Part shown: positions 1 to 9,346 of the stretch, piece by piece
Layout of the letters: each line of letters opens with the position of its first letter
Numbering within the stretch: the stretch's first letter is position 1
Assembly: GCF_001424425.1 (NCBI RefSeq)
Contig: NZ_LMPT01000001.1
Location: 61,291 to 125,290 of the forward strand
Reading direction: 5' to 3'
Length of the DNA stretch: 64,000 nt
From: Acidovorax sp. Leaf191
GTDB lineage: Bacteria > Pseudomonadota > Gammaproteobacteria > Burkholderiales > Burkholderiaceae_C
Notes under the pieces: model-generated
Told to the model about the DNA's origin: nothing
Seen by the model: only the letters and a program-made list of their open reading frames with translations
The model's database searches: none
Program-made: the position numbers and the translations under genes

Positions 1-16
1 TTCAAGGACTTTCATC

Positions 17-304
17 ATGAACAACACCGCACGTTTCCTCTCCATCGCCGCTGTCGCTGCCTTCGCTTCCTTTGGCGCCCAAGCCGACGAAGCCGACGCT
101 TCGCAATATGTGTCCAAGTTCGAAACCAACCGCACCCGCGCCGAAGTGGCTGCAGAAGCTTCCACCGTCGCCCAGACCCGCAGCATCGAGCCCGCTGGTT
201 CGCGCGTCGTGACCTACAAGTCCACGGCCGACCGCGCTGCTGTGCGTGCCCAGGCTGCTGACGCTGTGCGCACCGGCCAGATCCCTTCGGGTGAGCAAGG
301 CTGA
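17..304 (+). CDS. DUF4148-family small secreted protein
   Basis: A 95-residue protein with a cleavable signal peptide (residues 1-23, hydrophobic AAVAAFASFGAQA then acidic ADEADAS). The rest is the compact repeat-like body typical of DUF4148 proteins, which are abundant in Burkholderiales and have no settled function. AAGGA lies at 4-8, a normal distance before the ATG. The leader just before the start (aggactttcatcatgaacaa) recurs before the second copy at 382, so this is one unit of a tandem family that may continue to the left of the window. Expected location is the periplasm. Confidence 0.85.
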   Translation: MNNTARFLSIAAVAAFASFGAQADEADASQYVSKFETNRTRAEVAAEASTVAQTRSIEPAGSRVVTYKSTADRAAVRAQAADAVRTGQIPSGEQG

Positions 305-381
305 TCCGGATCCGACGGATTCAGCGTCCTGACTCTCTCCATAAAAAACCTGACTTCTAAAAAATACACAGGACTTTCATC

Positions 382-934
382 ATGAACAAGACTGCACGTT
401 TCCTCTCCATCGCCGCTGTGTCCGCTTTCGCTGCCTTCGGTGCCCACGCTGACGAAGCCGATGCTTCGCAATTCGCTCTTGTGCCCAGCAGTTGGCTGGT
501 GGTGCGCAGCGCGCGGTTGGGTGAAGCCGTGCGCGCCGGCACGATCCCTTCGGGCGAAATCAGCGCGATGTAATTGACGCAGTTGCGGGCCTTCCCATGG
601 TGGTGGCATTGGCGGCATGTCGCTGGTGCTGCTGCTGGTGGGCGGGTTCGTCACCGTCTACGCCGCGCTGCGCGCCCTGGCTGCGCTGCTGGAGCTGCCG
701 CACCAGGCCCGCGGCCAGGGCCAGATTGAGCTTGGTGGCCAGGTTCCACCAGCCGAAGTACGCGCCCTCGTGGCGGCCGAAGCCTCCACCGTTGCCCAGA
801 CCCGCAGCATCGAGCCCGCTGGTTCGCGCGTCGTGACCTACAAGTCCACGGCTGACCGCGCTGCCGTGCGTGCCCAGGCTGCTGAAGCCGTGCGCGCCGG
901 CACGATCCCTTCGGGCGAAATCAGCGCGATGTAA
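382..934 (+). pseudogene. DUF4148 paralogue broken by duplicated and foreign DNA
   Basis: The head (382 to about 472) encodes the same signal peptide and ADEADAS start as the gene at 17. The matching tail (EASTVAQTRSIEPAGSRVV and onward) is found only from about 771 to the TAA at 932-934. Between them lie about 50 bp of unrelated sequence, an extra copy of the last part of the tail (522-635) and about 135 bp (636-770). The minus strand of that last stretch encodes AYFGWWNLATKLNLALAAG, like a MelB/GPH-type sugar symporter. The head therefore runs into a short false C-terminus (63 residues) and no full-length product is possible. Confidence 0.75.
522..635 (+). repeat. Direct repeat, copy 1 (114 bp)
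   Basis: Identical by eye to 883-996, offset 361 bp. It spans the 3' end of the DUF4148 coding region, its stop codon and about 60 bp downstream. Copy 1 sits inside the disrupted gene. Confidence 0.9.
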
Positions 935-996
935 TTGACGCAGTTGCGGGCCTTCCCATGGTGGTGGCATTGGCGGCATGTCGCTGGTGCTGCTGC
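883..996 (+). repeat. Direct repeat, copy 2 (114 bp)
   Basis: Second copy of the 522-635 repeat, in the native position at the end of the DUF4148 paralogue and running into its terminator region. Confidence 0.9.
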
Positions 997-1038
997 CATG
1001 GGGAGTGTTTTGGACCCGCCGCGACGCGACAACAAACT

Positions 1039-1063
1039 GGGCTCCCGTGTGGGAGCCCTTTTT
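1039..1063 (+). terminator. Rho-independent terminator of the DUF4148 locus
   Basis: Perfect 8-bp stem gggctccc (1039-1046) / gggagccc (1051-1058) with a GTGT loop, followed by TTTTT. It marks the end of the ancestral DUF4148 transcription unit. Confidence 0.85.
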
Positions 1064-1197
1064 GTTGGTGGCAGGGTGGCCAAAGACATGGCGCCTCTCG
1101 GATGCGCCTACCACCCACCGCTGCAGGAACATTCCCACCGACAGGGCGAACTTTGTTTGCACAATCCCCCATTGCTCACAACAACCACACCTGGGAC

Positions 1198-1226
1198 TTG
1201 CTAACAAAGTGTCGACCTGCGATAAC
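1198..1226 (-). repeat. TnsB-site-like repeat, left end
   Basis: Begins ttgctaacaaagtgtcgacc. It agrees at 16 of the first 21 positions with the reverse complement of each right-end repeat (50347-50377 and 50389-50419) and at 18 of 21 with one or the other. The orientation is opposite to the right-end copies, as expected of transposon ends. Confidence 0.5.
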
Positions 1227-1305
1227 CTGTCACGGGCCACTAGCCGAGGATGAATGAGCCGTAAATTTAAGCAATGAATGGATTCATGTGTTGTCTGAAG
1301 CTCCG

Positions 1306-1336
1306 TGTCAACAGAGAACGGACTACCGGCAAACCG
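1306..1336 (-). repeat. TnsB-site-like repeat, left end, second copy
   Basis: tgtcaacagagaacggac, then gcaaac further on, matches the reverse complement of the 50389-50419 repeat at about 14 of 20 positions in its first half; the gcaaac half is shifted by 2 bp. It has the same orientation as 1198-1226 and is weaker. Confidence 0.4.
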
Positions 1337-1930
1337 GCGCAGAAAGCGGTCGACGATCCCTTGTGAATGCATTGGTGCATGACCCGTCAATGCAACTAGA
1401 TATTTACATGAGTCCCGTAAGCGTAACTTGGGACTGGGATGACGACTTCTGAGTCGCGCGCGTGATGGATTCGCTTGCACTGACATCGGTGTCTGCCAAG
1501 ATCGCCATTACCTTACTGATTCCAGCAGGGATTGTGGCAACGGCTTCTCGATAAGCTCCGTCAAGTTGATGGTTGGCGCGGCATTCAAACCTCATCCTAC
1601 AAATAGAACGCAGCGAGGGCGATCCGGTCGAGCGCCATCAATAGCTCTTGGTCGGGTCTGCAAACTCGTGGCGGACAAGAGCACCATGGAGCCCAGAGGT
1701 GTCCTCATCTGAAACACGCTTTCATCGATCTGAAGCGATGTTTCCGCGCACTTTTTCAGCTCACATTCGCATCCTTGTGGTCACCCCTCATTTGCGGCTA
1801 TATAGCTACGAAAACATCCTCGGAGCATCATCCATGCACTCTGCTCAGACGCATCTGCAGAATTAAAGTCCTTGCCATCGCAATTGAAGCAAAAACTACT
1901 TCAAACTAATAAACTCAATTGTTGGATTGA

Positions 1931-3367
1931 TCACCCCTCGGTGTAGCTGTGGAGGCGCGGCACGTGGGGAGTCATGAAAAAACTCCGACTCTTAAGTTGC
2001 GGCCAAAATTGTGTCCGCTGAATCACAAAGTCGAACGTTTGAGTTGAGCCCCATAGGCTCATTTCAGCTCCATCGAAAAACACGACAGGGCTTTCTCTCG
2101 AAACCTCTACTCGCAGCTCCACTTCGCATGAAAACTCCAGCAACTCGCAAATACGCCGAACGCGCTCTGCCACCAAGCAGTTTGGCGCGCTTTTAACTAG
2201 TATTTCAGGTCGTCTTGCCACCTTACCGCTATTGATGTTTAACCTCGACAGCCGACTCCCAAGAAATATCGCTCTTCGTGCATGGATAGCCAGCTGCTGC
2301 CAGCTCTCCAGAGACGCGACAAATTGGCGAATACCCTTGATGGCATAGCCAAACTTACGAACCGCAACCCAGTCACCTACAAGCACCAAGTACATAACGC
2401 GCATGGGGACTCCAAATTCGTGAGCTCGACATCGAATGCTGAAATGCTCGGGGAAACCGCAGTTAAATTTCCAGGCTGGTACACGCTGCGCAAGCCCCCT
2501 AGGCAAATTATTATTACTAGCTATCCGAATGTTAAAGAAACTTATCAAAGCATAAATCGAAATCACGCAGGTTGGGGCCGCACCGAAAAGTAAAGCACTT
2601 CGCACCTCCTTAGGGTTAGCGCCAGCATCCTTGCACGCATCGCGCCAGTCCTTGCGATCCCAAATTCCCGCGAAGATCGTGAGCAAGTCGACACCGTGCT
2701 CAAGACTAAGCTCGGCAAAACGGTTCAAAGCGATTTTCAATTGCCGAACCCCAACCTCAGTTGACTGCCCTTCCAAGCTGCACCACAGCAACTTAGCAAA
2801 TGCTGCGTAACCATCAGAATACGAATGGGACAATGTTCGTATTCTCGTGGACTTGCACCGCCGGCACACTTGCAACTCACCTTTATATGGGGCAGTTCGT
2901 GGCAAAATTTCAATCACTGCCCCACAAGTTGGACACTCCTCTTCCAGCAAAACGTCATGCTTGGGACAAATATTTATAGCCGCGAGCTGATGCACGCTTC
3001 GACCGAAAGCTATTCCGTAGCTACGAAGATCCTCAGATACGCAGCAGGGACAGCGCCTATTCTTGGAACCATTCCTCGGCATTGCGAGCTTCACGCGCTT
3101 AGCTATAGCGAGGCCATCAGAGGAAATCAGCTCCATGATTTTTCTCTTCAATGATTCATCAAGCGTTTCAATTACCAAAGGCAGAGCGGTAAACTTCATG
3201 AGCACCTCGCTTGGACTCAACGCACCGCCCAACATTTCTTTCGAAACTTTTTTTGCCCGCCAAACGATGCAGCGCCTTCCAAGCGGATAGGTCTTTTTAC
3301 CACCCAAATGTTGAAGCAAGTTTACATAGGACTCGAGACATATACCATTGGGCGCAAAGGGAATCAT
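1931..3367 (-). CDS. tniQ: TniQ/TnsD-type target-selection protein (478 aa)
   Basis: Last gene of the transposition operon. It has the zinc-finger arrangement of TniQ/TnsD proteins: C106/C109, C134-P-K-H137, C145-P-T-C148 and C168-R-R-C171. The residues around C134 (INICPKHDVLLEEECPTCG) are the family signature. At 478 aa it approaches the size of Tn7 TnsD (about 500), so it is the better candidate for a DNA-sequence-specific targeting protein, while the shorter TniQ upstream may play another part. Its start overlaps the preceding gene by 4 bp. The target it recognises cannot be read from sequence; in known systems TnsD/TniQ proteins choose a fixed chromosomal site and recruit TnsC. Confidence 0.85.
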   Translation of the reverse strand: MIPFAPNGICLESYVNLLQHLGGKKTYPLGRRCIVWRAKKVSKEMLGGALSPSEVLMKFTALPLVIETLDESLKRKIMELISSDGLAIAKRVKLAMPRNGSKNRRCPCCVSEDLRSYGIAFGRSVHQLAAINICPKHDVLLEEECPTCGAVIEILPRTAPYKGELQVCRRCKSTRIRTLSHSYSDGYAAFAKLLWCSLEGQSTEVGVRQLKIALNRFAELSLEHGVDLLTIFAGIWDRKDWRDACKDAGANPKEVRSALLFGAAPTCVISIYALISFFNIRIASNNNLPRGLAQRVPAWKFNCGFPEHFSIRCRAHEFGVPMRVMYLVLVGDWVAVRKFGYAIKGIRQFVASLESWQQLAIHARRAIFLGSRLSRLNINSGKVARRPEILVKSAPNCLVAERVRRICELLEFSCEVELRVEVSRESPVVFFDGAEMSLWGSTQTFDFVIQRTQFWPQLKSRSFFMTPHVPRLHSYTEG

Positions 3368-4482
3368 CGCTTAAATTTCCAGTGCATAGTAATTGAAGAC
3401 AGCTCTGGATGCGTCCGTATCCATCTACGCACCGTTGGGGCAGTAACACCCAACATCGCCGCCGCCTGAGTAAGATTCGTCGCAATCACGAAAGTACGGA
3501 TAATTTCATGCGGGATATACCCGATATCTGCCCACAATGAGAGCTGCGCCGACTGCGGGACTGAGGTGTCCGCAAAAAATCCGTCAACCGACGCCCACGA
3601 TTGCTCCACGAAATATGCAATTGCAAAGGCCCATCTCAGAGGATTTCTTTCCGAGCGCCGTCCTCTTATAACGTCAGTAAGCCATAACCGAGGGAAAGCC
3701 TTAGCTCCATTGAAAGAACGAGTACACCATCGATACAAAGTCGAGCACCTCCAATGGCGCTCTATAAGCTCTGGATCCAGCCTTTTGGCGTCGATCGCAC
3801 CATAAACTTCGCAGAGTACCTTCCGAGCACTACCCTGCAGCACATTGGAGTCTAATGCCGCATTTTGGAAAATTTTTCTTGCAGCAATGGCTACCGCAAC
3901 CACGATTTCCAGCTCCCTTGACGAAAACATTCGAATTTCTCTTGCATTTATTAAATGAGGTAACGCCCAGATTTGGCGCCCCTCTGAATATTCCACCAAT
4001 GGGCGCCCATGCTCTATGCAGACACTGACACCAGGAAGCTGATGATTGATGCGCCAGATAGCAACACCGTGCTCAGAGACCTGCGCCGCAGCGCATTTCT
4101 CACAGTAACGAAGAGGTGTGGTCACGCCCGATTTCGCGCTGAATAGATAAGCAGGTGGTAATTGGCCAAGCTCCACTCGTTGACGATCCACTTGCTGGGC
4201 CAAAGATAGATATGAGCCAGCGATCGTTCTTTTCTTTAAAATAGAACTCGGAGTGCCCAACAGACCCATCGTCACGCGATCAAACCATCCAAAGGGACTT
4301 GGTGCGTGAAAGACTTTAGCAGCACTTGGAACTCCAAATAATGCCACTCCTGTAGTCCGCGTTCGATTTAAAGTCTGTCGATGCCAACGACAGCACCATG
4401 AATAGAACGATTCATCGTCTATCCAAGTCGGAACGATTTGAAGGCAGCGTTCCTGCCCATTGTGCTTATTTTTTTCGTTCAT
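3364..4482 (-). CDS. tniQ: TniQ-family protein with C-terminal HTH (372 aa)
   Basis: The N-terminus (P18-T-W-I-D-D-E-S-F-Y-S-W) is the classic TniQ opening, followed by a zinc finger C127-E-K-C130 ... C155-I-E-H158. The C-terminus carries a helix-turn-helix (LTQAAAMLGVTAPTVRRWIR, about residues 335-355). TniQ proteins link target recognition to the TnsC ATPase. The gene overlaps tnsC by 17 bp upstream and the second tniQ by 4 bp downstream. A pair of TniQ-type proteins is unusual outside CRISPR-associated transposons, where one serves homing and one serves guide-RNA targeting; no CRISPR genes or arrays are visible here. Confidence 0.85.
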   Translation of the reverse strand: MNEKNKHNGQERCLQIVPTWIDDESFYSWCCRWHRQTLNRTRTTGVALFGVPSAAKVFHAPSPFGWFDRVTMGLLGTPSSILKKRTIAGSYLSLAQQVDRQRVELGQLPPAYLFSAKSGVTTPLRYCEKCAAAQVSEHGVAIWRINHQLPGVSVCIEHGRPLVEYSEGRQIWALPHLINAREIRMFSSRELEIVVAVAIAARKIFQNAALDSNVLQGSARKVLCEVYGAIDAKRLDPELIERHWRCSTLYRWCTRSFNGAKAFPRLWLTDVIRGRRSERNPLRWAFAIAYFVEQSWASVDGFFADTSVPQSAQLSLWADIGYIPHEIIRTFVIATNLTQAAAMLGVTAPTVRRWIRTHPELSSITMHWKFKR

Positions 4483-5734
4483 CGCTTTCCCCTCTCCGCC
4501 TCCGCTCTCTCGACCATACGTCCCGCAGAAACGTTATTGGCTGATCAGTGAATGATTGAGCGAGAGCTTGAAGGTCCTTCTTCACATAGGCATCAATAAG
4601 TCTATGCAGACCAACCATCGCGGGAGACCAAAAAGCAGCATCCGCATGGTTACGCGTCACTCGCTGAGCTCCAGCGCGAAACGCCTCTACCAAGCACTCT
4701 CTCCGATACAGGCTTAGGACCGCGGGAATTCCTCCTGTCCGCTCGAACAAGAACCGAGGCAAATTTTGGATGGGCTCATCGTCTTCGGGGAAAACAGACC
4801 ATCCCCAAACACCCGGGACAAGGTCAAGACCCCATTCCTCGTCGGTGTGATCAAACGCTGGGACGAAATCAAACTGCCCACCTGAAGTTAGTCTTCGCTG
4901 ATCCTGCGAGAAACTCATGATCCGATCAAATGACTTTGGATTTCCGACCAGCGCCAGGGGCACGCCCGAGTTCATAATTTTCAGAAATACCGTAGAAAAC
5001 TCGCTGCCCAAACCGATGGAAGAAACGTTGCGCTCCTGCACCTCTTCAAGAATCAGGAGACCACACCGATGAACGGCTAATATTTTTAGTACCTCCACGA
5101 GGAGCTGCTCTTGCGTTATGCGGTTATTGATCTCGTCGCCATAACTGGTACTTAGCGCTTCATCGATTTTCCAAACGATGTTCAGCAATAGCCCCTTGCG
5201 ACTGAAATCTGCAGGCATCGGCACCCGCAAATAGATCAATTGTCGGAGTTTGAGCCAGCCGCACTCGTGATGTGCATCGTGATCAACATACTGGGGGAGC
5301 AATCGGAGATATGCGTCGCAGGAGTGGCTTTTAGAACTGCCGGTAGGCCCTTGCAAAATCACACCTGGCGCTCCTTCCCCGAGCCACGGTATTTGATTGA
5401 GGCTCCTCTTGCTGACTTTTTCCGAATATGTTGCCAGCTGATATGGGTAATGTCGATTTGCCGGGATTCGCGGGTCACGGCGTCGCAAACTTGATATCAT
5501 CATCGCGGCGAGACTCATGGCTAAGACAATGGAGCGCTGGCTCGGGATGAAAACCTGCTCCACGAGGTGCAGATGGCTCTCAGAGACCTGCAACCCTGCC
5601 GTTTGCCGATTCGGAACAGGATCAAAGTGCAGATCTTCCGCCCATTGACTGAAACTCCGCTCAGGTAGAAGCGGGGCGAGAAGCGGATTTCCTTGGTCTA
5701 TTAGGTGAAGTTGATCTGAGGTTTGCATCCTCAT
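4466..5734 (-). CDS. tnsC: TnsC/TniB-type AAA+ transposition regulator (422 aa)
   Basis: Walker A GPTGSSKS at residues 129-136 and Walker B LLILEE at 226-231, followed by VQERN, as in TnsC/TniB ATPases. This class forms a filament or ring on DNA between the target selector (TniQ/TnsD) and the transposase, and its ATP state sets target immunity. The protein is shorter than Tn7 TnsC (555 aa) and longer than typical TniB. The start overlaps tnsB by 4 bp (ATGA type), implying translational coupling and fixed stoichiometry. Confidence 0.88.
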   Translation of the reverse strand: MRMQTSDQLHLIDQGNPLLAPLLPERSFSQWAEDLHFDPVPNRQTAGLQVSESHLHLVEQVFIPSQRSIVLAMSLAAMMISSLRRRDPRIPANRHYPYQLATYSEKVSKRSLNQIPWLGEGAPGVILQGPTGSSKSHSCDAYLRLLPQYVDHDAHHECGWLKLRQLIYLRVPMPADFSRKGLLLNIVWKIDEALSTSYGDEINNRITQEQLLVEVLKILAVHRCGLLILEEVQERNVSSIGLGSEFSTVFLKIMNSGVPLALVGNPKSFDRIMSFSQDQRRLTSGGQFDFVPAFDHTDEEWGLDLVPGVWGWSVFPEDDEPIQNLPRFLFERTGGIPAVLSLYRRECLVEAFRAGAQRVTRNHADAAFWSPAMVGLHRLIDAYVKKDLQALAQSFTDQPITFLRDVWSRERRRRGESDERKK

Positions 5735-8115
5735 GCCCTCCGTGTTTTTCTTAGTTGCGCCATCAGATCTGCCGTTACGCTTCGTGCTGCACCGAGTGCA
5801 GGCGACAACGGCTCTCCATCGATCGCATCGCCTGACTGGGTAATCGGGGTGTGTTGCCCAAGTACTGAGGCCGGAATTGCGGTAACGACGGGTGGCTCAT
5901 ATGGCGAAGTGGGTTGACTCGCCGCACCCGAGTCGCCCAGCCCCAGCTTTATGAGGTGTTGCCGGTTCAGTTCTTCGTCTAAATTTTTTCGTTTTTCGTA
6001 TCCAGCGCGTCGTGCTAGCTTGGATTCGCCAGCAGCTTCCAAGGCCTTGGCTTTCACCGCCTTTGCAGCCTTGTTCTCCGCTTGATTACTCGAATGAAAG
6101 TACGCGTCCCGCGACTCTTGATCAGACTGCATGGCGCCAACCGTATGTTTGTCTTCATCAGTCATTTGCAGGTACTCGAACAGCGTCAACTCCTTCACTA
6201 AGGGATCTGTAGTCTTGAGTCCGAGCTCACGGAGTCCCTCGCGCATCACGAAGGCTTCCGAAATATTCTGAGGATCCAGCTGCAACTCACACGGAATACG
6301 ACCGCGAGTCGCCCGTTCGCACAGTCCTGATTCCGCCAACCAGGAGCCGACATACACCAAGCCAGGAATCAGTCTGCGTTCATCCCGGGGGTCAAAGACG
6401 TGGATGCCATCCCGATGAATCACGGCTTTGAGCTTTGGAAGGCAATGCGCACGGAGGGTATCCATGTCTATGGGCTCGCTCGCGACGTAACCCTTATCCA
6501 CAAGCCACTCATAGATCGCACGGCGCGTAGGTTGTACGCCATCCTTCCGCATCTCGACAGTGAGCAGTTGGGGAACGGGCTGTTCATTGTTGATGTAGAG
6601 CACCGCTTCTATTACGTACTTCATGTTCTGTTCAAAAGTACGGCAGGCTTCTTCTTCACGGGCCGGCTCACCTCTCTCTTTCGCACGACCTTGGGTGGAT
6701 CCCGCGACGTTATGGTCAACACGGCGATGCATAGTGAGGTGAGTTGCCTCAACCAAGCTTTTCATGTCGCCTGCATACGAGCGCACAAATTCAAGACCGA
6801 CCTCGGAGGCGGTCATCGTCTTGATTCCTTTTTCGCTCTTGAGCTCTCCGTTGTCTGCGCGGATTCGCTTGGGAACACGAGAGTGCCAGTCGCCAACGCT
6901 GATGTAGACCCTATGCTGCGCACAAAAGGACACCTTGTCAGCGGCACAGTTGAGAATCGCGAGGAGTGACGTCAGCGTGCTGGGGAACTCAAATCCGCAG
7001 TAGATCCCCAAGATGTATTCACTCTTTACATCTACGACGAGAGTGCGATGTGACGAAGGCAGGACCTTAAGGCTATTGACTGCAGAAACTAGCGTTTGGT
7101 CCTCACTAGTGCAGTCGATTACCCCAAGTTGTCCCACTGCGACGACGCCATCCGCACGTGAACCCATAAGAGCGCGTCTGACCGCTCGATGCACAAGCTC
7201 ACCCATGTTGATTCGCGATGCGGATCGCAGTGATCGTGCGGCCCATCGGAACGCAGCCTCTGTAGGGCGCTGACTTGCGGGGAGCAGAAAATACTTGCGC
7301 TGAGAACGATGAAGGATCGCCTCGTTTCCTGGCCAGTACTCCTCCATAGTTCGGAGATATGCAAGATGAATCGAGACTCGCTTACGCTTGTGCTTTCGAT
7401 ATCCATCCCTCAGCTTCCGCCGGTCCTCCTCGTCGGAAACATGCTCGGGCACGGCATGCGGAAGAGAACTTCTTCTGCTAGGAGCCCCCGTTTTCTTCTT
7501 GGTGAATTTTTCCGTTCCTCTTCCCCCGATCTCGCCCCAATTTGGCAGTAACGCGTTGGGGTGCCCGCATCCGAGTAAGAACCGCAGCATTGTTTGCCGC
7601 ACCTTCTTGGTGGTTGGATAGCCCAATGCCTTAGACCTCGCTTGAACAAGCTCTTGCAACAGCCCAAGTTCGAGAAGTTCAAACTCGCCGAACTCACCAA
7701 TGATGGGCTCGATAAGCTCTTTCTGCTGTTCTCTATGCTTGAGCCATTGGGGGAGATTTCGGCGATTTCTCTCTAGCGACGTGGCTTCTTTATTAAGTTG
7801 GTCGTCAGTGAGAAGCCACTCGGCCGGCGGAGTGAAATCGACGAGCGAAACACTCTTTCCTCCTCCCAAAAGGGGAATAGTCGCCCGACGAAGACGCCGG
7901 GGCATACCGAGGTAAGCAGATCTACGTTTCTCGTTCTTGGGTGCCTTTACGTCAGTGATTGAATTCACTTCCCCAAACGTTTTCTCGGGTGAAGACGGGA
8001 ATGCGATGTAGAGAACGTCATCGTTCTCTACAAAGTCGTAAATGATCCGGCCGAAATCGGCGTGTCCGTCGTCACTATGGATTCGGATCACCTTTCCCTT
8101 TAGCGACTCACGCAT
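5731..8115 (-). CDS. tnsB: TnsB/TniA-type DDE transposase (794 aa)
   Basis: Retroviral-integrase-fold transposase. Candidate catalytic residues are D334 (GVIDC), D421 (RADNGEL) and E456 (LVEATH), in the order and spacing of the TnsB/MuA group. About 330 residues of N-terminal DNA-binding region precede the core, including a highly basic segment near 238-247. It is larger than Tn7 TnsB (702 aa). It should bind the repeats at the element ends and carry out 3'-end joining. The start overlaps the tnsA stop by 16 bp. Confidence 0.92.
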   Translation of the reverse strand: MRESLKGKVIRIHSDDGHADFGRIIYDFVENDDVLYIAFPSSPEKTFGEVNSITDVKAPKNEKRRSAYLGMPRRLRRATIPLLGGGKSVSLVDFTPPAEWLLTDDQLNKEATSLERNRRNLPQWLKHREQQKELIEPIIGEFGEFELLELGLLQELVQARSKALGYPTTKKVRQTMLRFLLGCGHPNALLPNWGEIGGRGTEKFTKKKTGAPSRRSSLPHAVPEHVSDEEDRRKLRDGYRKHKRKRVSIHLAYLRTMEEYWPGNEAILHRSQRKYFLLPASQRPTEAAFRWAARSLRSASRINMGELVHRAVRRALMGSRADGVVAVGQLGVIDCTSEDQTLVSAVNSLKVLPSSHRTLVVDVKSEYILGIYCGFEFPSTLTSLLAILNCAADKVSFCAQHRVYISVGDWHSRVPKRIRADNGELKSEKGIKTMTASEVGLEFVRSYAGDMKSLVEATHLTMHRRVDHNVAGSTQGRAKERGEPAREEEACRTFEQNMKYVIEAVLYINNEQPVPQLLTVEMRKDGVQPTRRAIYEWLVDKGYVASEPIDMDTLRAHCLPKLKAVIHRDGIHVFDPRDERRLIPGLVYVGSWLAESGLCERATRGRIPCELQLDPQNISEAFVMREGLRELGLKTTDPLVKELTLFEYLQMTDEDKHTVGAMQSDQESRDAYFHSSNQAENKAAKAVKAKALEAAGESKLARRAGYEKRKNLDEELNRQHLIKLGLGDSGAASQPTSPYEPPVVTAIPASVLGQHTPITQSGDAIDGEPLSPALGAARSVTADLMAQLRKTRRA

Positions 8116-9017
8116 ACCTGCTCCCCAAGTAGTTCTTTGCGTAGCCGCTCCTTGAACTGAGTGGAATCGCGTCGCAATGGCCGACTTAGGATGATGGGCA
8201 CGCTCAGGTCAATGTTTATCAAACCTAGCCATGCTGCGGTTCTGAACAAAGCCTCCGAATCCAACTTTGGAATCATCATTTTTTCCGCCGCGAAGCGTAT
8301 AGCTCGCTCGACTGAGTCTTGCGCGCAGGACATGAAGAGACCGCAGAACTCTGGAAGCCGATCACGGTGATCAGGGCACCGCATCTCAGATCGAAGCGGT
8401 CGGCACCAATCGAGGTTGGCAATCAAATCGCGAGTGAAATGGGTGCCGTCAATCACTACATGAAGCGCGTACACCGCATGGCTGTACATTCGCTCAAGCT
8501 CAATGCGTTCCCACATGCGCTCACGATTCGGGGCACTGTCCAGCAAACTTCTCGGTTTACAACTCCAATGGGTCAGCCGCGACGCATGCCACGCTCCTGT
8601 GGCAACAGTGAAATCAATGGTGGCAACGAAGGGGAGACGAGTTCCTGGATAGACGCCATGCTTGATGCCCGCCTGTTTAGCAAGGTCGAGTAAACCAGGC
8701 GCCGGACCGAACTCACGATCCAAGTCAGGATGACGACCTGTACTTGGATGAACATGTTCTTCCGGCCAAAATGGATGCTGCTCTCGCACCTCGTTAGCTC
8801 CTAGCCAAAGAGCTACGTTCGCAGCAGAGAACTCCAAACCGGAGAGCAGGTTGAGCGACCTCCGATACAACGGATTAGTCATCGAATGCAGGTTGGAGAC
8901 CGGCGAGCTAAGCTTGCGACGAATGCGGATCCAGGCTTGGTAGCCCTCGTCGCGCCCCATCCCACACCCGTCTCGGCGTAGCTGCGTCAGCCGGGCTTCT
9001 GTCATGACTGTCGCCAT
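8100..9017 (-). CDS. tnsA: TnsA-like endonuclease subunit (305 aa)
   Basis: First gene of the operon. Restriction-type nuclease core with E62 (SGLEFSA), D135 (ATIDFTV) and K154 (WSCKPRS), matching the E...D...xK arrangement of TnsA, where the heteromeric transposase needs TnsA for 5'-strand cleavage and so for cut-and-paste movement. The stretch ERMWERIELERMY near 165-180 also fits the family. The match is by motif, not overall identity, and the protein is slightly longer than Tn7 TnsA (273). With this gene present the element should transpose without forming cointegrates. Confidence 0.75.
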   Translation of the reverse strand: MATVMTEARLTQLRRDGCGMGRDEGYQAWIRIRRKLSSPVSNLHSMTNPLYRRSLNLLSGLEFSAANVALWLGANEVREQHPFWPEEHVHPSTGRHPDLDREFGPAPGLLDLAKQAGIKHGVYPGTRLPFVATIDFTVATGAWHASRLTHWSCKPRSLLDSAPNRERMWERIELERMYSHAVYALHVVIDGTHFTRDLIANLDWCRPLRSEMRCPDHRDRLPEFCGLFMSCAQDSVERAIRFAAEKMMIPKLDSEALFRTAAWLGLINIDLSVPIILSRPLRRDSTQFKERLRKELLGEQVCVSR

Positions 9018-9346
9018 CTCAATGCAAGCTCAAACGGCTACGGATGCATGATCTCTTAGTTTCTGCAAACCTACTCCTGCCTGCGAGAGCAAACCCTAGG
9101 CGATGGGAAAGGCAATTAACCTTGGGTGAAGAACAACACCTCCGATGAGGCAATTGTTGAGCGGCAAGAAAGGGGGATGAATGCGCGGATTTCTGTGCGT
9201 ACATGATCTGAATAGGGAATTCGCATGGTGGAGACGAATAGCTTCCCCCGGGCCTTCAGATCTGATAGTCTTGCAACGCGACTCGCGAAGACTGAACGGT
9301 CTGAGCAACCTGGGCGGCGGGGCTTCGAAAGGGGCTTCGCCGTTTC
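9018..9346. other. 329-bp intergenic region upstream of tnsA
   Basis: Lies between the tnsA start and the end of the XRE gene. It must hold the tns promoter unless transcription reads through from the XRE gene. I find no clear -35/-10 pair and no copy of the end repeats here, so it does not look like a transposon end. Confidence 0.4.

Larger units (their letters stand above)
1064..1930. other. 867-bp intergenic stretch holding the left transposon end
   Basis: I see no supported gene; the short ORFs at 1404-1595 (minus) and 1648-1866 (plus) lack ribosome sites and family resemblance. The stretch contains two TnsB-site-like repeats (1198-1226, 1306-1336) and a weaker one near 1134-1156 that shares GAACTTTG with the right-end repeats. 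It follows the last gene of the tns operon, so it also holds that operon's 3' end. Confidence 0.5.

Noticed and set aside
560..1486. Minus-strand ORF of 308 codons at the DUF4148 locus
   Set aside because: Only the short AYFGWWNLATKLNLALAAG stretch resembles a protein; the rest is antisense to DUF4148 sequence and intergenic DNA.
1404..1595. 63-codon minus-strand ORF
   Set aside because: Protein-like in places (AVATIPAGISKVMAILADTD) but no ribosome site, no family and no neighbour relation.
9018..9346. Right end of a short (about 8 kb) Tn7-like element
   Set aside because: No copy of the end repeats and no TGT/ACA pair with repeats was found between 9.0 and 15 kb.
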